From Zonotrichia leucophrys gambelii (taxonomy: Eukaryota; Chordata; Aves; Passeriformes; Passerellidae): a stretch of 64,000 nucleotides of DNA. Each line of letters opens with the position of its first letter. Within the stretch, counting starts at the first letter, position 1. Made by a program: the position numbers and the translations under genes. A model generated the notes under the pieces. That model did no database searches. It worked only from the letters and a program-made list of their open reading frames with translations, and had not been told where the DNA came from. The stretch covers positions 57,071,613-57,135,612 of the forward strand of contig NC_088171.1 of assembly GCF_028769735.1 (NCBI RefSeq). The letters are read 5' to 3'. Positions 25,630 through 38,530 of this stretch are shown here, one piece after another.

Positions 25630-27420
25630 GACCATGAGACTCAGTTTGCCAGGCCTGGTTTACTAAGGGATTATAGGGCTCATCTGTCAAAGAGATAAAC
25701 TATCTTGGGTCAGGCACTTGTCAGACTAGTGCAGGGAGATTTAAATCAGATTAGTCAGGGGACGGGGGCACCTATCCCTTCCAGTCCTGACATTTAGGTG
25801 TCAAGACCTCTAATGGATGCCTGGAACAGTGCAAAGGCATTCCAGATACTCCAGCCAGTGAGTCCACTTTATCTGGGTACTGGCTCTGACAACTCTATAC
25901 AAATGCAAGTAGTATGGCAAAAAGACAAGAGGAACTATAGATGTGCACAGGCCTGTGTGGATATGATACCATGGGCATGATGGAGATGTGGTGGGATGGC
26001 TCCTATGATTGGAGCTTTTAAATGGAAGGTTTTAGGCTTTTTAGCAAAGACAGGCAAGGAACATGAGAAGAGGATGTAGCCTCCGTGTCAATAACCAGCT
26101 GGAGTGTATGGAACTCCGCTGAAGGATAAGGATCTCTCCTAGAAGAGCTTGTTGGTGAAGAGTAGAGGGAGGGCAAGGACAGGGCATGTTACAGGAGGGT
26201 CTGCTACAGGCCACCCAATCAGGAGAATGGTGTGGATGAAGCCCTCCATAGGCAGACAAAAGTGGTCTCAAGCCCTGGTCCTCATGGGGGGTTTCAACCA
26301 CTGTGATATCTTTTGGAGGGACAGCACAGCAGGGCATAATCCCTCACATGTGTCAACAGCAATTTCTGTACACAAGCAGTTGAAGACAGCCAGCAAGAAG
26401 GTGTTGTACTGGACCTTGTGCTTACCAAGAGGGAGGAGCTGGTAGGGAATACAGTGCTCCAAGGCAGCCTTGGCTACAGTGATCACAACATAGGGGGTTT
26501 CAAGAATCTCAAGGCAGTGAGGAGGGTACACTGCAAGTTCACTTCCCTGGCAGACTTTGGCCTCTTCAAGGACCTGTTGAGTACAGTCCCATGGGATAGA
26601 GCCCTGGATGGCAAAGGGTCACAAGAATGCTGGTTGAATTTCAAGGATCACCTCTTCCAAGCTCAGGAAGAATTCATCCAACAAGGAGGAAATCAGGCAA
26701 AAATGCTAGGAGACCATCATGGATGGATCAGGAGCTGCTGAGCGAACATACAGCAAAAAAGAATCTTTCAGGAAGAGGAAATGAGGATAGATGGCCTGGG
26801 AAGGAAACAGAGGAATTGTACAGGAAGTTAGGGAAAAGGTTAGAGAAGCCAAGGCCCAGATAGAATTGATTCTGGCCATGGATATTGAGGATAACAGAAA
26901 GGGCTTCTATAGATATATTGCAAGCAAAAGAAAGACTAGGGATAACTTTGACTCTCACCAATAGGAAATAGAAGACCTGGCTACCCTGGAAAAACTTCTC
27001 TTTTCTCAGCTAGGCTGAGGTTCTCAACAGCTTCTACACCTTGTTCTTCAACAGCATGTGCCCCAGCCATGCCTCCCTGGTGAAAAAAGACAAATACAGG
27101 GACTGAGAGAATGAACACCTTGAGCCCACTGCAGGAGAGGATCAGGTTCAAGACCATCTAAGGAGCTTGAATGTGCACAAGTGCTTGGAACCTGAGTAGA
27201 TTCATCTGTGAGCTCTGAGGGAACTGGCAGATAGCTGCTAAGCCACTATCTATCATATTTGAAAAGTCATGTCAGTGAGGTGAAGTGAGTGAGTCCCTAA
27301 TGACTGGAAATAGAGAAATATAACCCTGATTTTTAGAAAGGGGAAAGCAGAAAATATGGAGACCTATAGTCTAATCAGTCTCATCTCTGTGCCATGCAAG
27401 ATCATGGAGCATTCCTGAGC
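25630..27420 (+). mobile_element. CR1 LINE fragment with endonuclease and early RT regions
   Basis: This is a large but broken CR1 copy in plus orientation. The frame at 26149-26445 includes GGFNHCDIFW, a decayed form of the endonuclease GDFN-type motif with Gly in place of the catalytic Asp. The next frame, 26418-26741, has YSDHNIGGF, which retains the endonuclease SDH motif, and further on DFGLFKDLL and VPWDRALDGKGSQECW, all typical of the CR1 linker between endonuclease and reverse transcriptase. At about 27340-27410 come remnants of the first reverse-transcriptase block (the region ending ISLISVPCKIMEH). Stops and frame changes separate these parts. The catalytic RT half and the 3' end are missing, so the copy is truncated at both ends. 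The boundaries are approximate. Confidence 0.92.
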
Positions 27421-30400
27421 CCTGGGTTGTGAGGCAGCACCAGCTGCAGCACTGTAAGAGCTACCTAGCCGTCCTAATCAACAGCTTCATATCGCTTGTA
27501 AGGAAGAGCAGTGCTTGAATCATGTGCAAATTATGGTGCTGAGTGAGCAGAGGCAACATTTGTTCTTTGTTTCCCATTTGTTTTAATTTTCATTTTTCTT
27601 CTTTCATTAATAGTTGTAGTTTAAAGGAGATTGGTTTTTTTGATTTTTCACCAAAGTGCCCAATGGTATTATTAATTCTGTAGAATCAAATTGTTTAATT
27701 GTGTGGAATGAAAGAAGGGAGAGTTTCATCCCTGTTTGGTCATTAAGAGAAACAATTGTTAATTGGCAGCTTCTCACTTCTTGTTTCTTTATGTGCCAGC
27801 ATTTACATTTTTAAAAAAAAATTACTTGGCAATCATTATGAAGTGTTCCTTTGTATACCATACAATTATGAGGAATCTTTCATGCATAAATACTTTACTC
27901 TAGTTTAATTCTCTCTGAGGATGTAAACCTCTATAGCAATTTCAGATTTAGTTACTGTGAAGCAAGACTACTTTGCTCTTGAATGAGTATATCTGGAGGA
28001 GTGATTAATGTGCTTTAACACTGATGTCACTCCTGTGGCTGCTTTGTTTTAACTTTTCTGAGTATGTTAGACATGGCCTAAATTTAAAGCTTTCAGTATT
28101 TTTGTGTGAATAATATATCCAAAACAGAGGAAAGGGAATTTCAGTGCCAATGTGGAGACTTAGACTTTGAGAATATTTGAATACATTTGGCCATGGAAAC
28201 AGTTCAGGTTTATGACTGGAATTCTGGCACTGTATATCTTATAATTTCTCTCTTTAGTACCATTATGATTTCATGGCCATAGCAAGAATTCAAATCTCAT
28301 TTATGTTGTCATTCCCTATGACTGACTTTGCCATCTCCTCGTAAAGGACTTCTTGACCTTTACTTCCCAAAAAACTGAGCAGAACATAAGGAGAAAAAAT
28401 TTTATTGCATCAGTTGGATAATTTGACTCCCCGTCACCCCAAGATGCTACTCTAATTTTTTTCAGATGTAGTACAATGAGAGTGTGTGTTGGTGCTGCCC
28501 CACAATACTTGTAGTACAAGTAGTATGGGAAGAGGCTATATAGATGGACACAGATGGGTGAAGAATTAGAGGAGGTAATATTGCTTAGTTGACCAGCTAA
28601 AATAAAATTAATCAGCTGTTGAGTTTCAATGCTGTTTTTTTTAATAGTAGAGCTCTGTGTGTGTGCTCTCCTCAGCACTGCCACCCCTGAGAACAGACCA
28701 TGGAAGCAGCAGACTTGCAGTGCCAGTTGCATTTTGGGGAGAGAAGTCTCCTGCTCCTCCACTGGCTGTTTCCTACCACTGTTGCTGCAAAATCAGGTCT
28801 AGTTGCTGGCATTTCAGCCTACTTTCAAACAAAGTGCAGCAGTTACTATTATTGTAAGATTTCATGGTGGCAAAAACGAGGAGATTTTTCATTAATAAAA
28901 GGCAGAACTTCTACTCACAGCATTTCCCCATCTGTGCCATGTCCAGACATGAGAGTTATACTTTGCATATTTTAAGAATATTGTATTAAAAGAGTTGGGA
29001 ATTTAGTAAAAAAAAAAAAAAAAATGTAATAATGATCTTATTACTTAACCTATTCCATAAGGTTTAAAATGTATACATGTAGTTAACTACCGTATTAAAA
29101 AGTTTACAAGCATAATTGAACATCGGTCTCTCAGCATACAATAATTACTTATTTTTACCTAGATTTTCAATGGCGTGTTCAGTTCTGTATTTTGGGTGCT
29201 TTTACAGACTTCACATTTTTGTACAATGACCAGTGTTTTGAATCAAGTGCTGAGGACTAAGTACTCTTTAAATGTTTAAAGGATTAGCAAGGATCTCATA
29301 CTGACCTACTAAGGTACCCATATGTAAAACATCTTTCTTCTTAACTGAATGATTAAGTAGGAACCTGTTTCCTATTCTCTGTGTTTCACTAATAAAGAGG
29401 TTTTGATATTAGTGTACATGTTAGCATTGTGATGGTTGCTCTGTTACCTGTTAAGACATAGTTTTCACAAACACAGGACATCTCTGGTTTGTATGTATTT
29501 AGATGTTCCTCATTGCTTTAGACCTTGGTAATGACATAACACTGTTATTACCTTAAAGGCCTAACCCCCTCCCAACTCCATGGGGTTTTTTTTGCAAATG
29601 GACATTGTTGGTGCTGCCAGAAATATTACTGTGACTCTATGTGTGGTTAGACGGTGAAAAAAAGTGGACTGCCATATTTAAAATGGAAATAGAAAAGTAA
29701 AATCAATCAAAATGTAAAATGTGTAGAATAGATGAGATGTAAAATGGCAGAGAGGCTATCAGAGGCTATTATTATAAAGTAACATCCACACTCCCCTTCC
29801 ATACTGATAGTATTGAATTAAAACCAGGAAACTACATGATATACTGGAGTGCAACAATTTTAGGTTTTGTTTTTTTTCTCTGTGCCTTTTTAAACTTTAT
29901 AAGTTCTGATGTGAATTTAGGCCATAAAGAAAAACAACCATAAAGCAAAATGTATGAAAGATTGATGCACTTTTGAGTGCTTTTGAAAATCTTCAAGGAA
30001 TTTATGTAACTCTGAATTTCCAGAAAGACCTGGGGCTGTCAAACGACAAGGACGTCAATAAAGAATTAATAGAATAAGTAGATCTTTCAGGGCAAATATG
30101 CAGGTGTTACTGAACTCTCTTAATGTATTTTATTTTACCCATCATTTGACTGGTTCACTTTTATGATAGCAGAGGCAGGAATCATAAATAAATGCTGACT
30201 TTTTTATTGTAAGAGGCCTTTTTGTTATGTTTAAACAGCATGCAATGGAACGACTATTTTTTCCTTGAACCAGGGCCATCTTGAGCAATGTTCTCATAAG
30301 GCATTATCCAAGGAGTACTGAGTGAAGACACTGCCCCAAGGATTAAAATGACAACATAAAGGTTTTGTTTGTAGACCAAAGTCATTGCACTTTGGATGAG

Positions 30401-31543
30401 TTGGTTTTGTGCTGGGATGTGCTGCTTCAAGGGATTTAAACCACTGGTTTAAATTAAATTATAGAAGTAGGGTGGGAGTCAGGAGTTGTATTTGCCATTT
30501 TTTGTAACATACTAGGAGTGTTGAGACTTGCTTATGAAGAATGGAAAACTGTAGACTTATTAGGCCTGCTTTTCTAGTATTGCTTTTTTTATCTTAAGAC
30601 TGAAGCTTTGCTGAGGTGAATGGGAATACATAATGTTTAATTCAACATACAGTTAACAAACTAAGTTTTACACTACCTCAATTATACCTAGGCTATATAT
30701 CATGAGGTGGTTTATTAGTGCTTTCATAAATTACTTGACATTTCTAGTCTGGATGTTGGAGATAAATGCAGTGTACTCCTGCAGCTGATCCTGTGCTTCT
30801 ACCAATGCAAGGAATCTAAAGATTTGAAAGGATCACAGCACCATACTCTCTTGAGTTTTGTGATTTACACATTTTGTGATTTATTCTCTCAGTCACAATG
30901 GTACCTGCACTTAATTATCTCACTTGATGAACTCTGACTACCAGGGATTGTTAAAGCAGATTAAACTGTTGGGCATTAAAACCTTGCTAATACAGGATAA
31001 AGCCGGACACTTACCTGAGCCAGGCAGCACAGTGAAGAGAATGGATTCTAGCTCCTCACAGGAAGTTACTGCATCATCACAGACCACAGGGCCACATCAC
31101 AGAGCTACTGCACTGAAGTTATTAACCCCTGTCTTTCAGTACATAGTAAACCTCATGAAAAGTTTATCTGTTTGGCTATGGAACTCTAGCAGTGTGTAAA
31201 TCTGTCTCTGAAACCAATTTAGCTGAGGAGATCCTAGCTGCAAAGAGAATAAATTGTTCATCATCTTCCTAGAGTGTTTATTGGGCACTCTGTGAATGAA
31301 GTGCTTTGCCTCATCTGCCAGGTAGGTATGGAGCAGTTGAAAGTGTCTGAGAGTTCTCTAAAACAGTTGACAGCACCAGACTAAGGCCTATTTTTCTGAA
31401 TATTTTCCATTTTTTTTACAATTAGCACTGTGTTGATAATATTTCAGGAGTTTGTACTGTGGGTTACATTTGTGCTGTGAAAGAGATTAACAAGAATGTG
31501 AAGATCTCTACTGATTTGTCCATGTCTCTTTACTTCTTTACAG
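27421..31543. other. ADCY1 intron, end of 13.2-kb intron
   Basis: No other gene was recognised. A pure poly-A run lies at about 29009-29026. The 148-codon minus-strand frame at 28316-28762 has no recognisable domain. The intron ends with the acceptor ctttacttctttacag at 31543. Confidence 0.55.
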
Positions 31544-31655
31544 TATTTTATTTGCAGACATTGTGGGGTTCACTAGTTTGGCATCACAGTGTACTGCCCA
31601 AGAGCTGGTGAAGCTGCTGAATGAACTTTTTGGAAAATTTGATGAATTAGCTACA
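31544..31655 (+). CDS. ADCY1: ADCY1 internal exon: C1a first metal-binding motif
   Basis: This 112-nt exon begins with the last base of the Ser codon split from the previous exon, and then encodes 37 residues starting [14 protein letters not shown] and ending [11 protein letters not shown]. The acceptor is ctttacag and the donor ACA|gtaagt. The Asp of LFADIVGF is the first of the two aspartates by which C1a of class III cyclases holds the two magnesium ions that bind ATP and activate the 3' hydroxyl. The following GFTSL turn cradles the phosphates. [14 protein letters not shown] is the next helix. The human protein, as I recall it, has GFTGL here, so the Ser is a small difference at a tolerant site. 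The exon length and phase (2 in, 0 out) are those expected in the cyclase family. Confidence 0.98.
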
Positions 31656-34603
31656 GTAAGTACCACCCTGTTATTTCAATTTAATTTACATTTCCCTCTG
31701 AAAAATGATTCATGAGTTATTCATGTTAGAAATCTGTAAGAGACTGATTTGGCCCCACATGTCATGAATTTCTAAAGCTTCAATCTTTTTTTAATATTCT
31801 AGAGAAAAAACAATCTCTTTTAATGGTTTAGGAAAGAAATGTAAGTGCTATTTTTAAATATACTTTTCTTCCCCCTTCATCAGTGTTCTTCATTGGTTTT
31901 GTTTGTACAAAACAGAGAAATTTTTTTCAATATTTATGATTTTATTCTTCATCCAAAAAAATCAGAACAATGGAAAGTATGAATATTAGCAGTATGGCAT
32001 AAAGCTTTCTGTGATAATAGGAAGCTGGAGAGTAAAATTCATTCTTCACAGAGAGCAGTCCTTAAAACAGAAATGATGGTAGCTTTTCAGAGATGTTATT
32101 GTAGGCAAAATAGGATAGTTATCATAAATTGATGCCTATGTTTTTGTTGTTGCACTTATATTGTGCTAGATTCCCCAAGGAAGAGAAAATGAGAGAAATG
32201 TTCCTTGCCTATAACTCCAAGAAACCTGATTTGACAAGAACCATTGGATGGGAAATGAGAGAAATTGCTGTGCCAGAAAAAGTCATACATCTTGTTTCAA
32301 ATTACGTTTAACAAGATGTTGAAAATATGTCTTCCCCTGAACAAATCAGAACTTCATAAAATGTATCTTATTTGCCAGCTCTCCTTAAAACCTTCATTGC
32401 TGAGAACTTACTCTTCCGCATAAATTATACTCCTCTACTGTCTAGCTGTTTTGTCTTCAGACTCCATGCAGCAGCCTAAAAAAATATTTGTTTATGTCCT
32501 TGACATAAATAGCATTCACATTTTTTCAGTCCAAACTCACTTTTCCTTGATGCAGTCTTTCACATGAGAGATCTAAAGCATGTGGACATTTTGCATCTAA
32601 ATCTCCCTCTTTATAAACAGCTCTCAAGAACCCCAAGGAGAAAGAAACCTTCTGCTCCACAAGGTCCTAGGGTTGAGAAAGACCCTTAGCTAAGGGTCTT
32701 ATGCTTAGTTAAGTGGATTATCCTTTGATGGAGTGCAATGTTCTGATTTGCACCAGATGTTCAAGTCATAATAGAAAAAAACGTGTGTGTTCTGTTTTTT
32801 CGAAGAAAAGCAGAAGATTAACTTAGATCCTTTGTAGAGATGCAATGGAATTCTAGGGGGTTTAGACATGAATTTTTGTAACCAATTCATTACTGCAACT
32901 ACTGGCAGTATGTCACAGAGAGCACAGGTCCTCAGCCCAGGGTACTTCATAGATATTGCCTTAGAAATAAAAATGAACTTCCATTAAGATAGTCATTTGC
33001 AAGAGCTTAGATGATTTAAGTTCAAATATCCTTCTTACTTTGATTGCATTTTAATTATATGTCAACCAAACATCTAATAAGCTCATTTGAAACTTACCAT
33101 GCTGTCATTTGTGGAGTCTTTATAGCCATGAAATATGGAGCCATGTAACAAAAGGGAAGTACTGTAATATAACACAAGATCACATGTGTGCACGCAGAAA
33201 TGCATAACCCTAAGATATGTCATGGCCCTGAAGCCAGGGAAATGCCTTACCATGGTTGCTCCCTTAGCCATGGCCGTGTGCTGCCAGTGAAGGTGTCATT
33301 GACACCAGAAGGCAGGTGCCAGGCAGATGCCACCCTTTGGTGCAAGGTCGGTTGTTGGTCATGGAAGAAGCAGTTTGGAGATTGCAGAAGAGCAAAAAAC
33401 CTTAGTTTTTCTGTTCAGCCTGCAAGGATTCTTTTTCAAATCTACAGGAAAAAATCTCACGGTTTCTTTCATGTATGTGAGGAAGATTTGCTACTTAGGA
33501 GTACTTCTAGTTTAGACTGTTCTTCACTGAAGTGTGGTTAAGAACAGACATACAAGCTTTCCTTATCACCTTGTGATGTGATTAAGGGAGACTTGTAGTT
33601 GTGTCTTGTGCAGTCAGAGAAATGTGCTGAGAAATACATGTTTTCAGAAGGATTCTCTTGGTTAAAGCAGCTTCTAGGTATTCATTATTAGGTCAAAAGA
33701 GAGCACTGGGCTGATTTTAAAACTGCTGTGCTTGTGTATTCAGAATGATTAAAGAGGAAATTACAGAGACTTTAAAGAAGATAGTGATAGGTAGGGTCCC
33801 TGTGATTACTAGAATGCAATCTAGAGTGTGGCTGTGTGGCTGCAATCTGTGAGTGTGGCTGTTTTGTGCTGCTGTTCGTGTGCTGCTGTTCCTTGGGAAG
33901 CAATGCCACCTGCAAGGTGAGGTGCAGTTTATGACTGTCTTTCTTGAAAAAATTTGTCTTTCTTAAAAATATAAAGAATTTTAAAAGAATCCCCCTTACC
34001 ACTGTGGAAAGTGTAATAAGACAGCATATATTTGCTGGGAGCCTCAAGATGAATCTTGACATTTTGACACATGGACACATTGTAGAAATAATCTTTGCTT
34101 TTTGACAGTATAGTTCTGCTAAAATTTGTCTTTCTTGCATTTGGAAGCTGGTTTATGCTTTTTATATTAGTTATTTCTCCCTTTCCATGTGCTATTTCTT
34201 TGGATGTTTTTTGGTGTGTAGTTTTTGGGGGTTTTTTGGGCTTTTTTGTAAGGCACATAGTTTTGCTCTCTTTGAAATGCTACTATTTTTTTTTTTTAAT
34301 CACAATAGCTTCAGATATAGTTACAACTCATGATAGGGAGTTCTGAAAGTGAACCTTAGGTTTCAATATGAAGTCATTCAATTCCTTTGAAAATGTACTT
34401 TAGCATTCTGTTTTTAGAGAGGGGAAAATATCCTGATCTTACTACTTCCTCCTAGAATTCATTTGTACTTTTATCATGTCCTTTCATATCTATACACCTC
34501 TAGAGAAAGTTTTTTTAAATACTTATTTTTCACGCATTATTTTACCTTGCAAATCACTGAGTCTTTGAGTGCTAGGGAAGAGATTATCTGAATACATTAC
34601 TTA
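31656..34603. other. ADCY1 intron, first part of 13.35-kb intron
   Basis: The donor is gtaagt. No other exon was seen. There is a perfect 22-bp palindrome at 32679-32700, and short tandem repetition of gtgtggctg and gtgctgctgttc units at about 33820-33893. A G/T-rich run lies at 34205-34250. Confidence 0.55.
32679..32700. repeat. Perfect 22-bp palindrome
   Basis: The 11-mer aagacccttag is followed directly by its exact reverse complement ctaagggtctt, with no loop. It may be chance in a window of this size, or a small cruciform or dimeric protein site. Confidence 0.8.
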
Positions 34604-34735
34604 AAATCATAAAATATCTTGAGTTGACAGGGATGCATAGAGATCATCAAATCAAAAGCCCTGCTCCTCGGAGTACTACCTAAAACTAAACCATATGGTA
34701 AAGAGTATTGTCCAGATGCTCCCTGAAAATGATGG
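34604..34735 (-). mobile_element. Short old CR1 3' end, minus strand
   Basis: This is an inverted CR1 terminus. It has aatcataaaatatcttgag, gacagggatgcatagagatc, then catcaaatcaaaagccctgctcctc-type sequence, and ends with attgtccagatgctccctg. All of these are recognisable parts of an avian CR1 tail, though clearly diverged. Confidence 0.85.
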
Positions 34736-37700
34736 CATGTTTTTTTGTTTTCTTTTTCACACTAGCACTGTTTGGTTTCTTAAAGAAGCAGTCTTAGGTA
34801 ATCATATTTCATGTAGGATTTGTGGTCTCCTCAGTAACTTTTGAGTCCTAATGCCAACTTCAATCACTTTGAAGGAATGTGAGTCTCAAAAAATATAACC
34901 AAAAATGAGTGTCATTATATTAGTATCCTTGCAGGAGTGTGACTTCATTCGAGACCGACATCAGAGAAGCCACATGGGAAGGTACTGTTGTGAATGCCTC
35001 AGGGTTCATTTGTATTTCTGGTTAATGAAGTTTTGTAATGTGACTGTCTTTAGGCATTCTGATACAAGCATTTTGGGTAAGCTTGTCCCTGCATGGATTC
35101 CCTTGGGACATAACAGTAATGAGGCATCTTCCTGAACATAGATTTGGTGAAGTTTCTCATAAGGCCCATGAATAGTTCAACTTGAAAGGATTGATTTTTA
35201 TTGGATTTTATCTGCTGCTCAGGCTTAGTTTACTTAGTTCTGGCTGTTACTCTGAAGTTTTTTTGGTTTCCTCCCATTAAACAAAAGTACCTTTGTGCAG
35301 TCCCAGATTTGGATCTGCTGATAGTCATCCTGCATTACATATTATTAAAAAATGCTTCAAGCAACTGATCTTTCAAAGAGGTCTCCAGATGCCTTGCAAT
35401 CAGCCTTTGATACTACAGCTAGCTTTCAGTTTGTCATTCTTCAGTTTACTTATAAGAGTTACAAATTTTAATGAGACATAATCACTTGCATTATGCTGTC
35501 ATGCTCAAAGTTCTATTATGTTTTGCTGCAGTTTAGACATGTCCCAAATATTTTACTTGTAATATGTCATCTTAATAGAAAAGAGGAGGCAATTCTACAG
35601 CATCCTGAATTTTAACGAAAAAGGTTTGATTTTTAAAGAAGTTTCTATTTACTTTAACTACTTTTTTCTTTGGTATATTTTTTTCACATGCTTCCTGCAT
35701 CTAATCTACATGGAGAATTAATTATTTTTCTTTAGAGATTCAGATATTTCCCTTTCAGCATCCATCTTTCTGCATCCTGGAAATTGTAAGACTTTTCATT
35801 TACAAGCTGACAAAGGATAAAAGAATTTTAGGTGCTTTTCAAAGGACATCACTAGAAGAGAGTTTTAATATTCTGAATGAAAGTTCTTATTTCTTCATGC
35901 TACTTTTGGTATGTCATCTAATAGGCAGACTGATACCACTTCCTTATTCTTTCCATTTACAGTTGTGTATACCTCCAGACTTTCTCAGGCTGAATCTATT
36001 TTTATTTCTTTCCATTTTAATTTAGTATCCTTCCCTGATTGTCTCCTTAGCATTTAACAATTTTTACTTCGCATATTTCAACATTACTGAAGTTTCTCTT
36101 GCTACCAGTTCAAGCTCAAAGATACTGAACTGAAAAACATTGTTTCTGAGCCTTAGGCAAAGAAACAGTAGATAATATTTTTAATCAGCTTGTGTGTTTT
36201 TTAACTATGTCAAGAACAGTTAGTTCTTTGCTGAGCATTCAACTAGATTTTCCTAGAAATAATCACTCTAAAAAATTGTTTATATTGCATCTGTAGAATG
36301 CTTTTAGCTTATATTAAGATAATTATGATGTATTTTTAAAATACAAAATAAACTAAGTTTTGTGGACTGTTTAAGATGGTAAAATTAGTGCTGAAAAACA
36401 TAAGTATAAACTTACAGCATGTAACCCTTCTTTGTGAAAATTTCTGGGCACCAGGCGGCAGGATATTTATAAATGCTGATTTTAAGGAGACTTGTCTTCT
36501 CAGTTTCCCTTGAAAGTCAGCACAGACACAGGATCCCACCGAGGCAGATCACCACATAAGTTTAAATCTAGTTCTAGACAGCCATCTGGAGATGCCTCCT
36601 GGACAGACCTAAGGAAGTAAACTTTCTTAAAGGAAAGTGTTCTCAATCAATATGCCTGTAACTATATAGGATCAGGGAATAATGATGTGTGCATGAGTGA
36701 AGCTGAAGTAAGTGTCTAGGAACAATTTTCAAGGGAAAAAATTAACATTGAACACTTTAAATACAGTAGGAACATACAAATAGGCAAGTACCCCAGAGAG
36801 TAGGTTTTGCCTATTTTAGAGTTTATTATAGATAAGAGGATATTGCACTTGGTATGCTAATTCTTTGTCACAATTCTTTTTATAATTTATATACTTGTAT
36901 TAAATTACCAAATTGTTCCTGAGTTTGTATACTGCAAATCTGAAATTTGCATCTTTGTATAGGACTGTATTGGATTGTTTCAATCAGCCTCAGGTGCTTG
37001 AAGTGTGGGCCACTTTTGTTTTGACCTGTAATGCAGCTAGCATAGAGAAAAGTATTTCTAGAATCTGGTAAAGCAACCATTTCCTAAATTTAGAGCTTAA
37101 TTTTTCAGCATATTTGGTTTAGGCTTGCTTCTCCTGGAATGTATCTTCATCAACAGACAGAATCTGAAAGGATATTTAATGAAACCTAGGAAGGAGACAA
37201 GCGTGTGTGTCAGTAATTATTGTATAAAATATTCTTGCTAAAATCCCTTTTCATTTCCAAGTAAATTAATATACATGATTATTGCATAGGTTTTCACTCT
37301 CCAGAACTAAAAACATTTTAATATTCTAGTTTTGTAAAATTATACTCCATGTGAAGTAAGGAAAGAATTTATTGTAACAATGAAAATGTAAACAAAATTT
37401 AGGTCATTTTCGGTTAGCATACATAATTGCCAATAAAATTGAGGGAAAACATTTGAAACTAATGTCATCCTTTTTATAGCTGTCCTGAATAATTCTACAT
37501 TTGTTCATGCATAATATGGCACCCATGATGGAAGATAATTTTTAATGACTTCACAAACACATTACTAAATTAAAAGCTTACAAATGCTCACCTGGGGATG
37601 GCCAGCTTTCCCCAGTCAAAGCCTATCAAGCAATTTTCTGTGGCACTTCCCATACTTCCTATGCTGCATGTGTTTTCGTATTTCTGCCACTGTAGAAACT

Positions 37701-38294
37701 CTTCTTTTTAAGTCTATACTAACCCTTATTGCAATAAGTGTGTCTCCATTACTCTGGTAAATCGAACTCTATGGAGTATTGTAGTTAGCTCATTCTCAAG
37801 GCTTTTCACGTTGGGACTAGCAGATGTAAAAGAACTAATGTTGGTTACAAAGCTACTATTTGCAGGATTTATTCAATTAAAAGGTTATTAAAATAGTTGT
37901 TTCAGTTTTTTAAGCATACACTTCAAAACCTGAGGGAAAAATGGTAAAATATGTATGTAGTAATTTACGGGGTTCAATGGAATTTTCTAATAGGCTAGAC
38001 AACTTTCATAAGTATATTATCACTATTGGCACATTGCAACATAATAGAGCTGGTGGTAATGTCCTTGTCACTTCATTACACTTAGGATTTGACTATGAAG
38101 TTTATGTGAGAAGATGGCTTCAATAATCTCTCACATTGTGGACCACATTCAATATAATTATTAAAATAGATTTGGATGCTACTCAGAGAAACCATGCTGC
38201 TAGATCTCTTTTGTTTTACTGACAAAAAAATTATGATAATTGAAATTGTCTGTAATTAATGAAAGTTGCAGATGGTAACTGCAGATGAGTAAAC
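34736..38294. other. ADCY1 intron, no gene seen
   Basis: AT-rich intronic sequence without a supported exon, RNA gene or recognised transposon. Confidence 0.5.
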
Positions 38295-38530
38295 TGCATC
38301 CAGCTCAGGTCTCTCAGCACAAGAGAGACCAGGATCTCTTAGAGTGGGTCCGGAAGACAGTAACAAAAATGATCAGAGGGCTGAAACATCTGTCCTGTGA
38401 AGAAAGACTGGGAGCATTGCCTGGAGAAGAAAGCTTCCAGGAGATCTTAATGCAAAGTCAGAGAGGACTATATCAGGGTCTGTAGGACAAAGGGGCAAGA
38501 AGGTTTAAACTGAACGTTTCAAAGGGATAT
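38295..38530 (+). mobile_element. Short old CR1 fragment
   Basis: It contains the CR1 ORF2 C-terminal stretch. The frame 38285-38485 has MIRGLKHLSCEERLG, corresponding to the 'agggctgaaacatctgtcct' region, and is followed by a remnant of the gacaaaggggcaa-type segment. The usual 3' end is missing. Confidence 0.8.

Noticed and set aside
26041..26531. Two minus-strand open frames of 87-98 codons
   Set aside because: Antisense to the CR1 endonuclease region, which has the recognisable motifs on the plus strand.
28452..28690. Possible imperfect tandem duplication around gtgtgtgt...gctgcc
   Set aside because: The similarity is confined to short T-rich and GT-rich runs and does not extend into the flanks.
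28316..28762. 148-codon minus-strand open frame
   Set aside because: No domain or splice context; includes low-complexity stretches.
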